Assembly: GCA_016704435.1 (NCBI GenBank)
Contig: JADJAB010000003.1
Span: 248,001 to 312,000, forward strand
From: Rhodobacter sp.
Lineage (GTDB): Bacteria > Pseudomonadota > Alphaproteobacteria > Rhodobacterales > Rhodobacteraceae
Reading direction: 5' to 3'
Length of the DNA stretch: 64,000 bases
The position numbers and the translations under genes were made by a program. Each line of letters opens with the position of its first letter. Position 1 is the stretch's first letter. Positions 43,849 to 53,464 of this stretch are shown here, one piece after another. Under the pieces are notes generated by a model. That model saw only the letters and a list, made by a program, of their open reading frames with translations, was not told the DNA's origin and did not search any database.

Positions 43849-45616
43849 ATGCGCGCCTTCATTTCCGCCCTGGTCATGCTGACCGCCCTTTTTCCTGTCG
43901 CCCCGGCGCGCAACGGCGCAGGGCTGGGTGGACCAGCCCTTCGACCCCGCCCCGATGAGCCGCGAGGACATTGCAACGCTGCAGGCCGCCCTGGCCTTTA
44001 CGGCCGATTACTACGGCTTCACCGACGGCATCTGGAACAACGACGCCCAGGCCGCGCTGGAGGCCTGGGTCAAGCGCGAGGAAGGCGCCAGCCAGCCGAC
44101 CTACCGGCATCTGACCAGGCTGATCATGAATCTGGAGGACGAGCGCGTCCGCAACGGCTGGCAGCTGTTCTATTCGGAAACCACCAATACCTCCTACCTG
44201 CATCCGTTCGAACTCCTGAAGGATGTCGAGAACAAGGACGCGGTGGAATTCCTGTCGTCGGACAGCGGCTTCAGCGTCATGGTGCGGTTCAACGATCAGG
44301 CCGGCATGCAAGAGGTTCACGACTGGTTCTACGGCCAGGCGGTGACCGGCAAGGAACCCTATCGCTACACCGACAACAATCTCTGGATCACCTCGGCCAG
44401 CCTGGATGACGACATGGTCGCCTATGCCCGGTCGGACCTCTACAACGGCTCCTGGTCGACACTCTCGATCGTGGTCTGGCCGGAATATTTCAACCACCTG
44501 AACCTGATGGCCGCGTCGATGACGGTGGGCGGCAGCCCGGCCTCGCTGATGTGGACCGATGGCGGGGTGATCCAGCAGGTGATCAACGGCCAGACCACGG
44601 CGGCCGCCGCGCCGACCCCGGCCGACCCGAGCGACCCCAAGGATCAGGTCCGCCGCCCGCTGCCCGCAGGCGTGGCCGAAGCGCCCGAACCCGAACCGCT
44701 GCCCGAGCCCAGCCCCGAACCCGGCCCCGGCCCCGACCCGATCGAGGTGGCGGGCGCAAGCCCCGGACCGGCGGCGCCCATCCTCGGCTCTCCCGGACCC
44801 GGAGCCGCCCCGGCAGACCCCGGCGCCGGGGCAGCCCCCGGTCCCAGCCCCGACCCAGGCCCGGCGGTGATTGGTGTGGGCAACCCCGGCCCGGCGCCGG
44901 TGCGCGCGCCCGGCAGCGGCACCCCCGCCCCGGCCGAACCGGCCGGCAACCCGACACCCAACCCCGAACCCGCGGCCCCGCGGCCCAAGGTGACCGGCAC
45001 GCTGATGAGTTCGGGCACCGGCTTCTACATCACCCCGACCATGCTGGTAACCGCCGCCCACGTGGTCGACGGTTGCGGCGCGGTGGCGATGATCGACGGC
45101 ACGCCCCTGGACATCGTGGCCTCGGACTCGTCGCTGGACCTGGCGGTGCTGTCGGGCGCCACCGATACCGGCCACTGGCTGAAGCTGTCGGCGCTTGAGG
45201 TGCCCAAGCTGGGCGAGGCCGTCACCGCGTTGGGCTATCCCTATTACACCAGCCTCGACCAGGGCCTGACCGTGACCAGCGGCAATGTCAGCGCGCTGCG
45301 CGGCATCGACGGCTCGTCGAACCGGGTGATGGTGACGGCGCCGGTGCAGCCCGGCAACTCGGGCGGGCCGCTTCTGAACAAGAAGGGCGCGGTGATCGGC
45401 GTTGTCGTCAGCCGCGTCGACGACATGGCCATTCTGGAGGAAACCGGCAGCCTGCCGCAGAACATGAACTTCGCCGTGCCATCGGGGCCGCTGCTGACGT
45501 TCCTTGCGCAGTCGCGGGTGACCCGTCCGCAGGGCGAAGGCACCGGCGGCGACATCTCGGGCGAGGTGCCGGATGGCGTGGCGAATGCGGTGGTGCCGCT
45601 CTACTGCTATCAATAG
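43849..45616 (+). pseudogene. secreted trypsin-like serine protease with Pro-rich linker (signal peptide frame-shifted)
   Basis: About 588 residues after repair. The signal peptide (MRAFISALVMLTALFPVAPA, ATG at 43849) is in one frame, the mature protein (from GWVDQPFDPAPMSRED) in another; the break is near 43912. The N-terminal part resembles a peptidoglycan-binding-like domain (LQAALAFTADYYGFTDGIWNNDAQAALEAW). A long Pro/Glu/Gly-rich linker follows. The C-terminal domain holds the trypsin/DegP triad: His in TAAHVVDGC, Asp in SLDLAVL, Ser in PGNSGGPL. Envelope quality control or anchoring near the wall is a reasonable but unproven role. Confidence 0.78.
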
Positions 45617-45657
45617 CAAAGGCCCGGGTCAGCCGGGGCCTATCCGCGCTGCGAAAG

Positions 45658-45683
45658 CCGCCGTAAGCCGACGCTTACGGCGG
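45658..45683 (+). terminator. long perfect hairpin after the protease gene
   Basis: An 11-base stem (CCGCCGTAAGC and its complement) with a CGAC loop lies 42 bases after the protease stop. A second, weaker hairpin (GGCCC...GGGCC) sits at 45621-45640. The T run after the long stem is poor (TCTCGTT), so termination is likely but not certain. Confidence 0.55.
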
Positions 45684-45787
45684 TCTCGTTGACAGACTGG
45701 ACAACTGAGCGCATTTCGACGGGCAGTCGAACAGGGCCGTGACCGGTCCGTCACCCCCTTCGCCGTCATCGCCGGCCCGGAGACTTC

Positions 45788-47344
45788 ATGTCCGCCACCC
45801 CTTCGCAGGGCGCGCCCGTTTCGGGCGGTCGCCTTCAGCTTTCGCCTGCGGTTCTGAATCTGGCAGTCGCGACCTATCTTCTGGCCGTGACCAACGCCAG
45901 TTTCTGGTCCCGCCTGGACGAGATCTTCGGCGCCACCCCGCTGGCCCAGGTCACCTTTGCCGCCGCGGTCTGGGCGCTGATGGTGATGGTGGTCTCGGCG
46001 CTGGCGGTGCGCTGGGCGCAAAAGCCGGTGCTGATCGCATTTATCGTCATAGCCGCCGTCGCCAGCTTCTACACCGACCGGCTGGGCGTGCTGATCGACC
46101 GCGACATGATCCAGAACGCGCTGACCACCACGGTGGCCGAGGGCAAGCACCTGATCACCGGCGACATGGCCACGCATGTGGCCCTGCGCGCGGTGCCGGG
46201 CATTGCCTTCGTGCTGTGGGTGCGGGTCGTCCGCGCCCGGATGCTGTGGGCCGCGGTTGGCTGGGCGGGCATGGTCGTGGGCGCCTTTGCCCTGACCTTC
46301 GGGCTGCTGTTCACCGATCTGAAAAGCTTTTCCACCGTGCTGCGCGGCCGCAAGGACCTGATGGGCAGCGTGCAACCACTGGCGCCGATCGGCGGCGCGC
46401 TGCGCTATGCCAAGATGATGCTGAAATCGGCCAAGATCGAGACCCAGCCCTTCGGCCGAGATGCCACCAGGGGCGCGCGGCTGGAGACGATGGAAAAACC
46501 CGTGCTGATGGTGATCGTGGCCGGCGAGACCGGCCGCGCGCAAAGCTGGTCGCTCAGTGGCTACGAGCGCGACACCAATCCCGAACTGGCAAAGCGCGAC
46601 ATCACCTATTTCACCGATGTCGCCAGCTGCGGCACCGCGACGGCCACTTCCCTGCCCTGCATGTTCTCGCACCTGACGGCGGGCGAATACAGCTATGGCG
46701 GCGGGCTGGCGCATGAAAACCTGCTGGACGTGCTGACCCATGCCGGCGTGCATGTGGAATGGTGGGACAACAACACCGGATCGAAGAACATCGCCGACCG
46801 GGTCCCGTCGCGCTTCATGACCGCCGAGGATGACGCTGCGGCCTGTGCATCGGGCGAATGCATCGACGCGGTCTTCCTGCCGAAGCTGCGCCAGGTGGCC
46901 GAGACGATGACCGACGACACGGTGATCGTGATCCACCAGATCGGCAGCCACGGCCCCAGCTACTGGCTGCGCTATCCGCCCGAGGAAGAGGTGTTCCAGC
47001 CGGCCTGCCACTCTGAAGAGCTGACCAAATGCAGCACCGAGGAAATCGTCAACGCCTATGACAACACCATCCGCTACACCGATCAGTTCCTGTCGCAGGT
47101 GATCGACCTGCTGGCCGAAAGCGACCGGGTGGCCGGGGCGATGTATTACGTCAGCGACCACGGCGAAAGCCTGGGCGAAAACGGCATCTACCTGCACGGC
47201 ACGCCGATGTTCATGGCGCCGGAGGTGCAGTACAAGGTGCCGATGGTGATCTGGACCTCAGAAGGCTACCGGCAGGGCATGGCGGCGGACCCGGCCTGCC
47301 TGAAGGCCAGGGCGGACCAGCCGGTCAGCCATGACAACCTGTAA
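45788..47344 (+). CDS. phosphoethanolamine transferase (EptA-like), C-terminally truncated
   Basis: A 518-residue membrane sulfatase-fold enzyme that transfers phosphoethanolamine to lipid A or another lipid. The first 190 residues hold about five helices. The catalytic domain has IVAGETGRAQSWSLSGY (Thr nucleophile), ASCGTATATSLPCMFSHL, HQIGSHGPSYWLRYP and VSDHGESLGENGIYLHGTP (metal ligands). The reading frame ends abruptly after PVSHDNL; family members continue for a further 30 or so residues (LFHTVLGL-type). A DgkA sequence starts at once, so DNA is probably missing at the junction. The truncated end may impair function. Confidence 0.82.
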   Translation: MSATPSQGAPVSGGRLQLSPAVLNLAVATYLLAVTNASFWSRLDEIFGATPLAQVTFAAAVWALMVMVVSALAVRWAQKPVLIAFIVIAAVASFYTDRLGVLIDRDMIQNALTTTVAEGKHLITGDMATHVALRAVPGIAFVLWVRVVRARMLWAAVGWAGMVVGAFALTFGLLFTDLKSFSTVLRGRKDLMGSVQPLAPIGGALRYAKMMLKSAKIETQPFGRDATRGARLETMEKPVLMVIVAGETGRAQSWSLSGYERDTNPELAKRDITYFTDVASCGTATATSLPCMFSHLTAGEYSYGGGLAHENLLDVLTHAGVHVEWWDNNTGSKNIADRVPSRFMTAEDDAAACASGECIDAVFLPKLRQVAETMTDDTVIVIHQIGSHGPSYWLRYPPEEEVFQPACHSEELTKCSTEEIVNAYDNTIRYTDQFLSQVIDLLAESDRVAGAMYYVSDHGESLGENGIYLHGTPMFMAPEVQYKVPMVIWTSEGYRQGMAADPACLKARADQPVSHDNL

Positions 47345-47658
47345 GCTATTCGGCCGGCGGGCTGCGGCGGCTGTCGCGCGAAAGCGCCTTCCGGCAGGAG
47401 GCGGCTTTCGGCGCCCTGGCGCTGGCGGGGCTGGCGCTGTGGGGCGCCTCGGGCCTGGCGCTGATCGGGCTGGCCGGGCTGATCCTGCTGCTGATCGCGG
47501 TCGAGGCGCTGAACACCGCGATCGAGGTGCTGGTCGACCATCTGTCGCCGGGCTGGTCGCAATTCGCCAAGGATGCCAAGGACCTCGGCTCGCTGGCGGT
47601 GGTCTGCGTGCTGGGGCTGATCGGGCTTTACGTGCTGGGCGTGCTGATCTGGGGCTGA
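47345..47658 (+). pseudogene. dgkA: diacylglycerol kinase remnant lacking its start
   Basis: About 103 codons read YSAGGLRRLSRESAFRQEA, then three membrane segments with the catalytic EALNTAIEVLVDHLSP motif and KDAKDLGSLAVV, and stop at 47658. DgkA phosphorylates diacylglycerol to phosphatidic acid, recycling the lipid by-product of phosphoethanolamine transfer, so its place after the EptA-like gene is sensible. The first 15-20 residues and any start codon are missing. Either a real deletion or an assembly gap removed the end of the upstream gene and this start. Confidence 0.7.
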
Positions 47659-47775
47659 GCGCGGCAGCCATGACCTGCCGGCATGGCAGGGCTGCATCGC
47701 CGCCGGTTGCCGCACCGCAGCAATTCCACTACCGTTCTGGTGAGGGAGGGCGTGCAGCCTGAAAGGACATGTGAC

Positions 47776-47916
47776 ATGTCTGCCCAACCGAATTCTGCAA
47801 ACTCCCCCTCCGTCGCCTATCACGCCGCCGAACGTGCGGTGCTGCGGGCCGTCGCCCTGCGGTCGCTGACCGCGCTGGAACAGATGTATGCCTATTTCGG
47901 CACCGACCGCGCCTGA
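47776..47916 (+). CDS. 46-residue conserved small protein
   Basis: A small protein that starts SAQPNSANSPSVAYHAAERAV and ends SLTALEQMYAYFGTDRA. A well-placed AAAGGA precedes the ATG at 47776. The C-terminal LEQMYAYF is, as I recall, conserved in short Rhodobacteraceae proteins of unknown function. No membrane segment is present. It stands alone between the dgkA remnant and the NifU-like gene. Confidence 0.55.
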   Translation: MSAQPNSANSPSVAYHAAERAVLRAVALRSLTALEQMYAYFGTDRA

Positions 47917-48024
47917 CCCCGCCGGGCGGGCCGCGCCCCCTGCGCGCGCCGTTTCTGCCGGCCGCTTCCTTGACTCGGGCAGGGCACGGGCGCATATCCA
48001 AGGCTGACCGACGGAGGCCTCAAG

Positions 48025-48585
48025 ATGTTCATCCAGACCGAAAGCACGCCGAACCCCGCCACGCTGAAATTCCTGCCCGGCCAGTCCGTGCTGGACAGCG
48101 GAACGGCAGATTTTCCGAACGCCGAGGTGGCCGAACGCTCGCCCCTGGCGCGGCGCATCTTTGCTGCGGGCAGCGTCACGGGGGTATTCCTCGGCGCCGA
48201 TTTCGTCACCGTGACCAAGGCCGAAGACGCCGACTGGCAGCATATCAAGCCCGCCATCCTGGGCGCGGTGATGGAGCATTTCCAGTCCGGCCAGCCGGCG
48301 ATCGAGGGTGAACCCTCGGGTGGCGGCCATGCCGAGCATTCCGGCGAGGATGCCGATATCGTTCGCCAGATCAAGGAGTTGCTGGATACCCGCGTGCGCC
48401 CCGCAGTGGCGCAGGACGGTGGCGACATCACCTTCCACGGTTTTGACCGCGGCATCGTCTACCTGCACATGCAGGGCGCCTGCGCCGGCTGCCCGTCCTC
48501 GACCCTGACGCTGAAGATGGGGATCGAGAACCTGCTGCGGCACTATATCCCCGAGGTGACCGAGGTGCGGCCCGTTGCCGCCTGA
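48025..48585 (+). CDS. NifU family Fe-S cluster scaffold/carrier protein
   Basis: A 186-residue Nfu-type protein. The N-terminal Nfu domain (MFIQTESTPNPATLKFLPGQ, GVFLGADFVTVTK) is followed by a NifU C-terminal domain with CxxC (C153 and C156 in GACAGCPSST), which binds a shared [4Fe-4S] cluster in a dimer. It delivers Fe-S clusters to target enzymes and aids survival under oxidative stress. The ATG at 48025 follows a GGAGG-like sequence. Its 3' end overlaps the tsaB start, which suggests coupling. Length is normal for alphaproteobacterial members. Confidence 0.92.
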   Translation: MFIQTESTPNPATLKFLPGQSVLDSGTADFPNAEVAERSPLARRIFAAGSVTGVFLGADFVTVTKAEDADWQHIKPAILGAVMEHFQSGQPAIEGEPSGGGHAEHSGEDADIVRQIKELLDTRVRPAVAQDGGDITFHGFDRGIVYLHMQGACAGCPSSTLTLKMGIENLLRHYIPEVTEVRPVAA

Positions 48586-49213
48586 GCCGCTGCTGGCTTT
48601 CGACACATCGGCGGCGCAATGCGCCGCCGCTTTGCTTTTGCCGGGGGGGAGTTGCCTTGCCCGGACCGAGGACATGGCCAAGGGCCAGGCCGAGCGGCTG
48701 GTCGGAATGCTGGAAGAGCTGCTGGCCGAAGCCGGCATCGGCTGGCGCGATCTGCGCGGGTTGGGCGTCGGCACCGGGCCGGGAAATTTCACCGGGGTGC
48801 GGATCAGCGTGGCCACGGCACGCGGGCTGGCGCTGGCGCTGGGTATTCCGGCCATCGGCGTGACCCGGCTGGAGGCGCTGGCCCATGGCCTGCCGCGCCC
48901 GATGACCGTGCTGGAAGACGCCCGCCGGGGCGAGGTCTATGTGCAGGAATTCACCCCCGAGGGCGCCCGCCCGGCCCGCCTGCTGGCGCTGGACGGGCTG
49001 CGGATCGACGGGCCGGTGACCGGATCGGGGGCCGCTCTGGCCGGCCAGCCCGCCCTGCCCCCCGCCCTGCCCCCCGCCTGCCCGATTGCCGAGGCCATCG
49101 CCCGGATCGCGGCCGGCCGCGCGGCCCCCGGCCTGCCGCCGCCCGCCCCCTTCTACCTGCGCGGCGCCGATGCAGCGCCGCCGGCCGACCCGCCGCCGGT
49201 CATCCTGGCATGA
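48575..49213 (+). CDS. tsaB: tRNA threonylcarbamoyladenosine synthesis protein TsaB
   Basis: A 212-residue ASKHA-fold protein that pairs with TsaD to make t6A37 in tRNAs. LLAFDTSAAQCAAALLL is the first phosphate-like loop, and GVGTGPGNFTGVRISVATARGLALAL is the family signature; VLEDARRGEVYVQEF is also typical. The start is a TTG at 48575 overlapping the NifU-like gene's end by 11 bases; no ATG gives a complete N-terminus. The stop overlaps the rimI ATG (ATGA), the common tsaB-rimI arrangement. Confidence 0.9.
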   Translation: MPPEPLLAFDTSAAQCAAALLLPGGSCLARTEDMAKGQAERLVGMLEELLAEAGIGWRDLRGLGVGTGPGNFTGVRISVATARGLALALGIPAIGVTRLEALAHGLPRPMTVLEDARRGEVYVQEFTPEGARPARLLALDGLRIDGPVTGSGAALAGQPALPPALPPACPIAEAIARIAAGRAAPGLPPPAPFYLRGADAAPPADPPPVILA

Positions 49214-49623
49214 CGCCCGCTGCGCTTGCCGCCCTGCACCGGCGCTGCTTCACCGCGCCGCGGCCATGGGCAGCGGAAGAATTCGCGCTTTATGACGGCG
49301 ACCCGCTGGCCTTCGTGCTGGTCGAGGGCGACGCGGCCTTCCTGCTGGGCCGGGCCGTGGCGGGCGAGGCCGAACTTCTGACGCTGGCCGTCGCCCCCGA
49401 GGCCCGTCGCCGGGGCCTGGGCGCCAGGCTGGTGGCGCGCTTTGTCTATCAGGCGCGGCTGCGCGGGGCGGCCCGCGCCTTTCTCGAGGTCAGCGCCGAA
49501 AACCCTGCCGCCATCGCGCTTTACGAATCGACCGGGTTCACCACTGAGGGACGGCGCAAGGGCTATTACGCGGCACCGGACGGCGCGCGGACCGACGCCA
49601 TCGTGATGGCGCGCGATCTCTGA
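49210..49623 (+). CDS. rimI: GNAT acetyltransferase, RimI-like
   Basis: A 137-residue GNAT enzyme. The acetyl-CoA loop is EARRRGLGARLVARF (RRxGxG/A type), and ARAFLEVSAENPAAIALYESTGF with RKGYY is the RimI end. RimI acetylates the N-terminus of ribosomal protein S18 and, in some species, other proteins. The ATG overlaps the tsaB stop. The gene is slightly shorter at the N-terminus than E. coli RimI, but the catalytic core is complete. Confidence 0.87.
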   Translation: MTPAALAALHRRCFTAPRPWAAEEFALYDGDPLAFVLVEGDAAFLLGRAVAGEAELLTLAVAPEARRRGLGARLVARFVYQARLRGAARAFLEVSAENPAAIALYESTGFTTEGRRKGYYAAPDGARTDAIVMARDL

Positions 49624-49688
49624 CGCCTGAAGAACCGCGTTTCCTGACCGAAGGGTCAACTTCCCGCCCCGGCTCTCGCGAATCCGAC

Positions 49689-49717
49689 TTGACCCCCATG
49701 GGGGCTTCCCGCCTAAT
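49689..49717 (+). promoter_or_regulatory. candidate sigma-70 promoter with palindromic spacer
   Basis: TTGACC at 49689-49694 and CCTAAT at 49712-49717 are separated by 17 bases. A perfect 12-base palindrome, CCCCCATGGGGG, lies at 49693-49704, overlapping the -35 end and the spacer. It is placed about 80 bases before the nucleoside importer genes, a location suited to a repressor site. Confidence 0.45.
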
Positions 49718-49796
49718 CTGCCGCATGATCCGCCCGCGACCGGGATACCCCGGCGGACAGGGCGGCGATGTGGTTCATCAACCGGGAGAACAACCG

Positions 49797-50792
49797 ATGA
49801 CTCTGATCAAATCCCTTGCGGGGGCAACTGCCGCGACCGCCCTGATGGCCGGTGCGGCGCTGGCCGAACCTGCGATCATCTTCGACCTTGGCGGCAAGTT
49901 CGACAAATCCTTCAACGAGGCAGCCTTTGCGGGCGCCGAGCGGTGGGCCAAGGAAACCGGCGGCACCTTCAAGGAGCTGGAGATGCAGGACGAGGCCCAG
50001 CGCGAACAGGCGCTGCGCCGTCTGGCCGAGGCCGGCGCCAACCCGATCGCGATGACCGGCTTTGCCTTCGGCGACGTGCTGAACAAGGTGGCCCCCGACT
50101 TCCCCGACACCAAGTTCGCCATCGTCGACATGGTGGTCGATGCGCCGAACGTGAAGTCCATCGTCTTCAACGAGCATGAGGGCAGCTATCTGGTCGGCAT
50201 CATGGCCGCCATGGCCTCCAAGTCCGGGACGGTCGGCTTCATCGGCGGCATGGACATCCCGCTGATCCGCAAGTTCGGCTGCGGCTATGCACAGGGCGTG
50301 CTGGCGGCGAACCCGGATGCCAAGGTGATCCTGAACATGACCGGCGACACGCCCGCCGCCTGGAACGACCCGGTGAAGGGCGCGGAACTGGCCAAGGCGC
50401 AGAAGGGCCAGGGTGCCGACGTGATCTATGCCGCTGCCGGCGGCACCGGCGTCGGCGTGCTGCAGGCCGCCGCCGACGAAGGCATCCTGTCGATCGGCGT
50501 CGACAGCAACCAGAACTACCTGCACCCCGGCCAGGTCCTGACCTCGATGATCAAGCGCGTCGACAACGCCGTCTACGAGGTCTTCAAGGAAGGCGAGAAC
50601 ATGACCCCCGGCCTGAACGTGATGGGCCTGGCGAATGACGGCGTCGGCTATGCGATGGACGAGCACAACGCCGCCCTGGTGACGCCGGAAATGCAGGCCG
50701 CGGTCGAGGACGCCGCCGCCAAGATCAAGTCGGGCGAAATCGTGGTCCATGATTACATGACCGACGACACCTGCCCCGCCGCCAGCTTCTGA
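49797..50792 (+). CDS. BMP family (PnrA-like) nucleoside ABC transporter substrate-binding protein
   Basis: A 331-residue periplasmic binding protein. The signal peptide ends near GAALAEP (about residue 23). AIIFDLGGKFDKSFNEAAFAGAERW is the BMP-family start, with the conserved DKSFN; DVIYAAAGGTGVGVLQAA and GVDSNQNYLHPGQVLTSMIKRVDNAVYE follow. These proteins bind purine nucleosides. It is followed by the ATPase, two permeases and a purine nucleoside phosphorylase, consistent with nucleoside uptake. The ATG at 49797 has GGGAG upstream. Its stop overlaps the ATPase ATG (TGATG). Confidence 0.92.
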   Translation: MTLIKSLAGATAATALMAGAALAEPAIIFDLGGKFDKSFNEAAFAGAERWAKETGGTFKELEMQDEAQREQALRRLAEAGANPIAMTGFAFGDVLNKVAPDFPDTKFAIVDMVVDAPNVKSIVFNEHEGSYLVGIMAAMASKSGTVGFIGGMDIPLIRKFGCGYAQGVLAANPDAKVILNMTGDTPAAWNDPVKGAELAKAQKGQGADVIYAAAGGTGVGVLQAAADEGILSIGVDSNQNYLHPGQVLTSMIKRVDNAVYEVFKEGENMTPGLNVMGLANDGVGYAMDEHNAALVTPEMQAAVEDAAAKIKSGEIVVHDYMTDDTCPAASF

Positions 50793-52366
50793 TGGCATCG
50801 ACGAAAGCCGAGGGGCAGCCGGAAACGGCTGCCCCCTTCGCCATCGAGCTGAAGGGCATCTCCAAGGCCTTCGGCCCGGTGCAGGCGAACAAGGACATCA
50901 ACATCGCCGTTCCCAGGGGCACGATCCACGGCATCATCGGCGAGAACGGCGCGGGAAAGTCCACGCTGATGTCCATCCTCTACGGCTTTTACAAGGCCGA
51001 CAGCGGCCAGATCTTCGTGAACGGCCGCCCCACCGTCATTCCCGACAGCCAAAGCGCCATCCGCGCCGGCATCGGCATGGTGTTCCAGCATTTCAAGCTG
51101 GTGCAGAACTTCACCGTTCTTGAAAACGTCGTCCTGGGCGCCGAGGACGGGGCGCTGTTGAACAGCTCGCTCGCCAAGGCCCGCCAGGCGCTGGCCGACC
51201 TGTCGGCGGAATACGAGCTGGACGTCGATCCCGACGCACTGATCGAAGACCTCTCCGTGGGCCACCAGCAACGGGTCGAAATCCTAAAGGCGCTCTATCG
51301 CCACGCCGATATTTTGATCCTTGACGAGCCGACCGGGGTTCTGACCCCGGACGAGGCCGACCATCTGTTCCGCATCCTCCGGGGCCTGCGCGACCAGGGC
51401 AAGACCATCATCCTGATCACCCACAAGCTGCGCGAGATCATGGAGACCACCGACAACGTCAGCGTGATGCGGCGCGGCACCATGGTGGCGACGGTGAAGA
51501 CCGAGGGCACCAGCCCCGAGGCGCTGGCCGAGCTGATGGTGGGCCGCAAGGTCCTGCTGGAGGTGGACAAGGGCACCGCCAACCCCGGCGCGGTGGTGCT
51601 GCGGGTCGAAGACCTGCGGGTGCGCGACGATCACCGGGTGGAGCGGCTGAAGGGCGTTTCCTTCGAGATCCGCGCCGGCGAGATCCTCGGCATCGCCGGG
51701 GTCGCCGGCAACGGCCAGTCCGAACTGCTGGCCGCGCTGGGTGGCATGACCCGTGCCAGCGGCAAGATCACCCTGAACGGCCAGCCCCTGCCGCTGTCGG
51801 GCCGCGGTTCCGACGGGCAGAGCCGCCGCCGCGCCGGCATCGCCCATGTCCCCGAAGATCGCCACCACCACGGGCTGATCCTGGATTTCACCGCCTGGGA
51901 AAACATCGCCTTCGGCTATTTCAACGAACCGGAATACCAGAAGAACGCGCTCTTCATGGACAATGACGCGCTGCGCGCCGACACAAGGCGCAAGATGGAG
52001 AAGTTCGACGTTCGCCCGACCGATTGCTGGCTGCCGGCCAAGTCGTTTTCCGGCGGCAACCAGCAAAAGCTCGTCGTCGCGCGCGAGTTCGAGCAGGACC
52101 CCGACCTGCTGCTGGTCGGCCAGCCCACCCGCGGCGTCGACATCGGCGCCATCGAGTTCATCCACAAGCAGCTGATTTCCCTGCGCGACCAGGGCAAGGC
52201 GATCCTTCTCGTCTCGGTCGAGCTGGACGAGATCATGTCGCTCAGCGACCGGATCGTGGTGATGTTCGACGGCCGACTGATGGGCTTGCGCGACCCCGAG
52301 CAGACCAACGAGCGCGAATTGGGCCTTCTGATGGCCGGGATCACCGGGAAAGAGGAGGCCGCCTGA
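50792..52366 (+). CDS. nucleoside ABC transporter ATPase with two nucleotide-binding domains
   Basis: A 524-residue tandem ATPase of the RbsA/YufO type. The first domain has Walker A GENGAGKSTLMSILYG, signature LSVGHQQRVEILKAL and Walker B ILILDEPTGVLTP. The second has GVAGNGQSELLAALGG in place of Walker A (no lysine at the usual position), signature FSGGNQQKLVVAREF and LLLVGQPTRGVDIGA. Degeneracy of one site is usual in this family. It powers the two permeases encoded next. Its stop overlaps the first permease ATG (TGATG), so the operon is tightly coupled. Confidence 0.92.
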   Translation: MASTKAEGQPETAAPFAIELKGISKAFGPVQANKDINIAVPRGTIHGIIGENGAGKSTLMSILYGFYKADSGQIFVNGRPTVIPDSQSAIRAGIGMVFQHFKLVQNFTVLENVVLGAEDGALLNSSLAKARQALADLSAEYELDVDPDALIEDLSVGHQQRVEILKALYRHADILILDEPTGVLTPDEADHLFRILRGLRDQGKTIILITHKLREIMETTDNVSVMRRGTMVATVKTEGTSPEALAELMVGRKVLLEVDKGTANPGAVVLRVEDLRVRDDHRVERLKGVSFEIRAGEILGIAGVAGNGQSELLAALGGMTRASGKITLNGQPLPLSGRGSDGQSRRRAGIAHVPEDRHHHGLILDFTAWENIAFGYFNEPEYQKNALFMDNDALRADTRRKMEKFDVRPTDCWLPAKSFSGGNQQKLVVAREFEQDPDLLLVGQPTRGVDIGAIEFIHKQLISLRDQGKAILLVSVELDEIMSLSDRIVVMFDGRLMGLRDPEQTNERELGLLMAGITGKEEAA

Positions 52367-53464
52367 TGGACCGCCTGCCGCGTTGGGCCGATGTGGCGCT
52401 GGTGCCCTTGGTGTCGCTGTTCCTGGCCTTCCTGATCGCCGCGCTGGTCATTCTGGCGATCGGCGAAAACCCCTGGGAAGCGTTGAAGGTGATGGTCGAG
52501 GGCAGCCTGATGTCCGCCTATGGCTGGGGCTATACGCTGTATTACACCACCAGCTTCATCTTCACCGGGCTGGCGGTGACGGTGGCCTTTCACGCCTCGA
52601 TGTTCAACATCGGCGGCGAGGGGCAGGCGCAGCTGGGCGGCCTTGGCGTGGCGCTGGTGTGCCTTTTCATCCCCTGGCCGCACTGGTCGCTGGCGCTGAT
52701 CGCCGCCGCCACGGGGGCAGCGCTTTTCGGCGCCGCCTGGGCCGCCATTCCGGCCTGGCTGCAGGCCAGACGCGGCAGCCATATCGTGATCACCACGATC
52801 ATGTTCAACTACATCGCCGGCAGCCTGCTGGTCTTCCTGCTGGTCGATGTGCTGCGCCCGCCGGGCAAGATGGACCCGGCGACTGCCAACTTTCCGGCCG
52901 CGACGCACCTGCCCTCGCTCAGCGAATTGCCGCTGTTCAACCTGGTCTTCACCAAGAACGTGCCGGCGAACGTGACGCTGCTGATCGCGCTGGCGGCGGC
53001 GGTTCTGGTCTGGGCCCTGCTGTGGCGCACCCGGCTGGGCTATCAGATCCGCGCCTTCGGCAAATCCGAGCAGGCGGCGCGCTATGCCGGGATCAACCCG
53101 ACCACCATCATCATGCTCGCCATGCTGATCTCGGGCGGGCTGGCCGGGCTGATGGCCATCAACAACGTGATGGGCGAGGCCGAGCGGTTGCTGCACAATT
53201 CGGCTCCGGGGCGGGGTTCATCGGGATCGCGGTGGCGTTGATGGGGCGCAATCATCCGTTGGGGGTGCTGCTGGCGGCGTTTCTGTTCGGGTTCTTGTAT
53301 CAGGGCGGGCGGAACTGGGCCTGTGGACCAAGATCCCGATCGAGATGCGGATCGTGGTGCAGGGCCTGGTGATCCTGTTCACCGGCGCGCTTGACGTGAT
53401 GGTGCGGATGCTGCTGGTCCGTGTCTTTGCGCTGTTCGCCGGCCGCCGGATGGGGGCCGCGTGA
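52366..53464 (+). pseudogene. nucleoside ABC transporter permease 1 (frame-broken near its end)
   Basis: About 365 residues after repair, YufP/BPL_transp type with eight or so helices. VAFHASMFNIGGEGQAQLGGLG, ITTIMFNYIAGSLLVFLLV and FGKSEQAARYAGINPTTIIMLAMLISGGLAGLMA are typical. After that, breaks near 53205 and 53320 shift the frame; GFIGIAVALMGRNHPLGVLL and LGLWTKIPIEMRIVVQGLVIL complete it to the stop at 53464. Each needs one base. It forms the channel with the next permease. Its stop overlaps the next ATG (TGATG). Confidence 0.85.
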
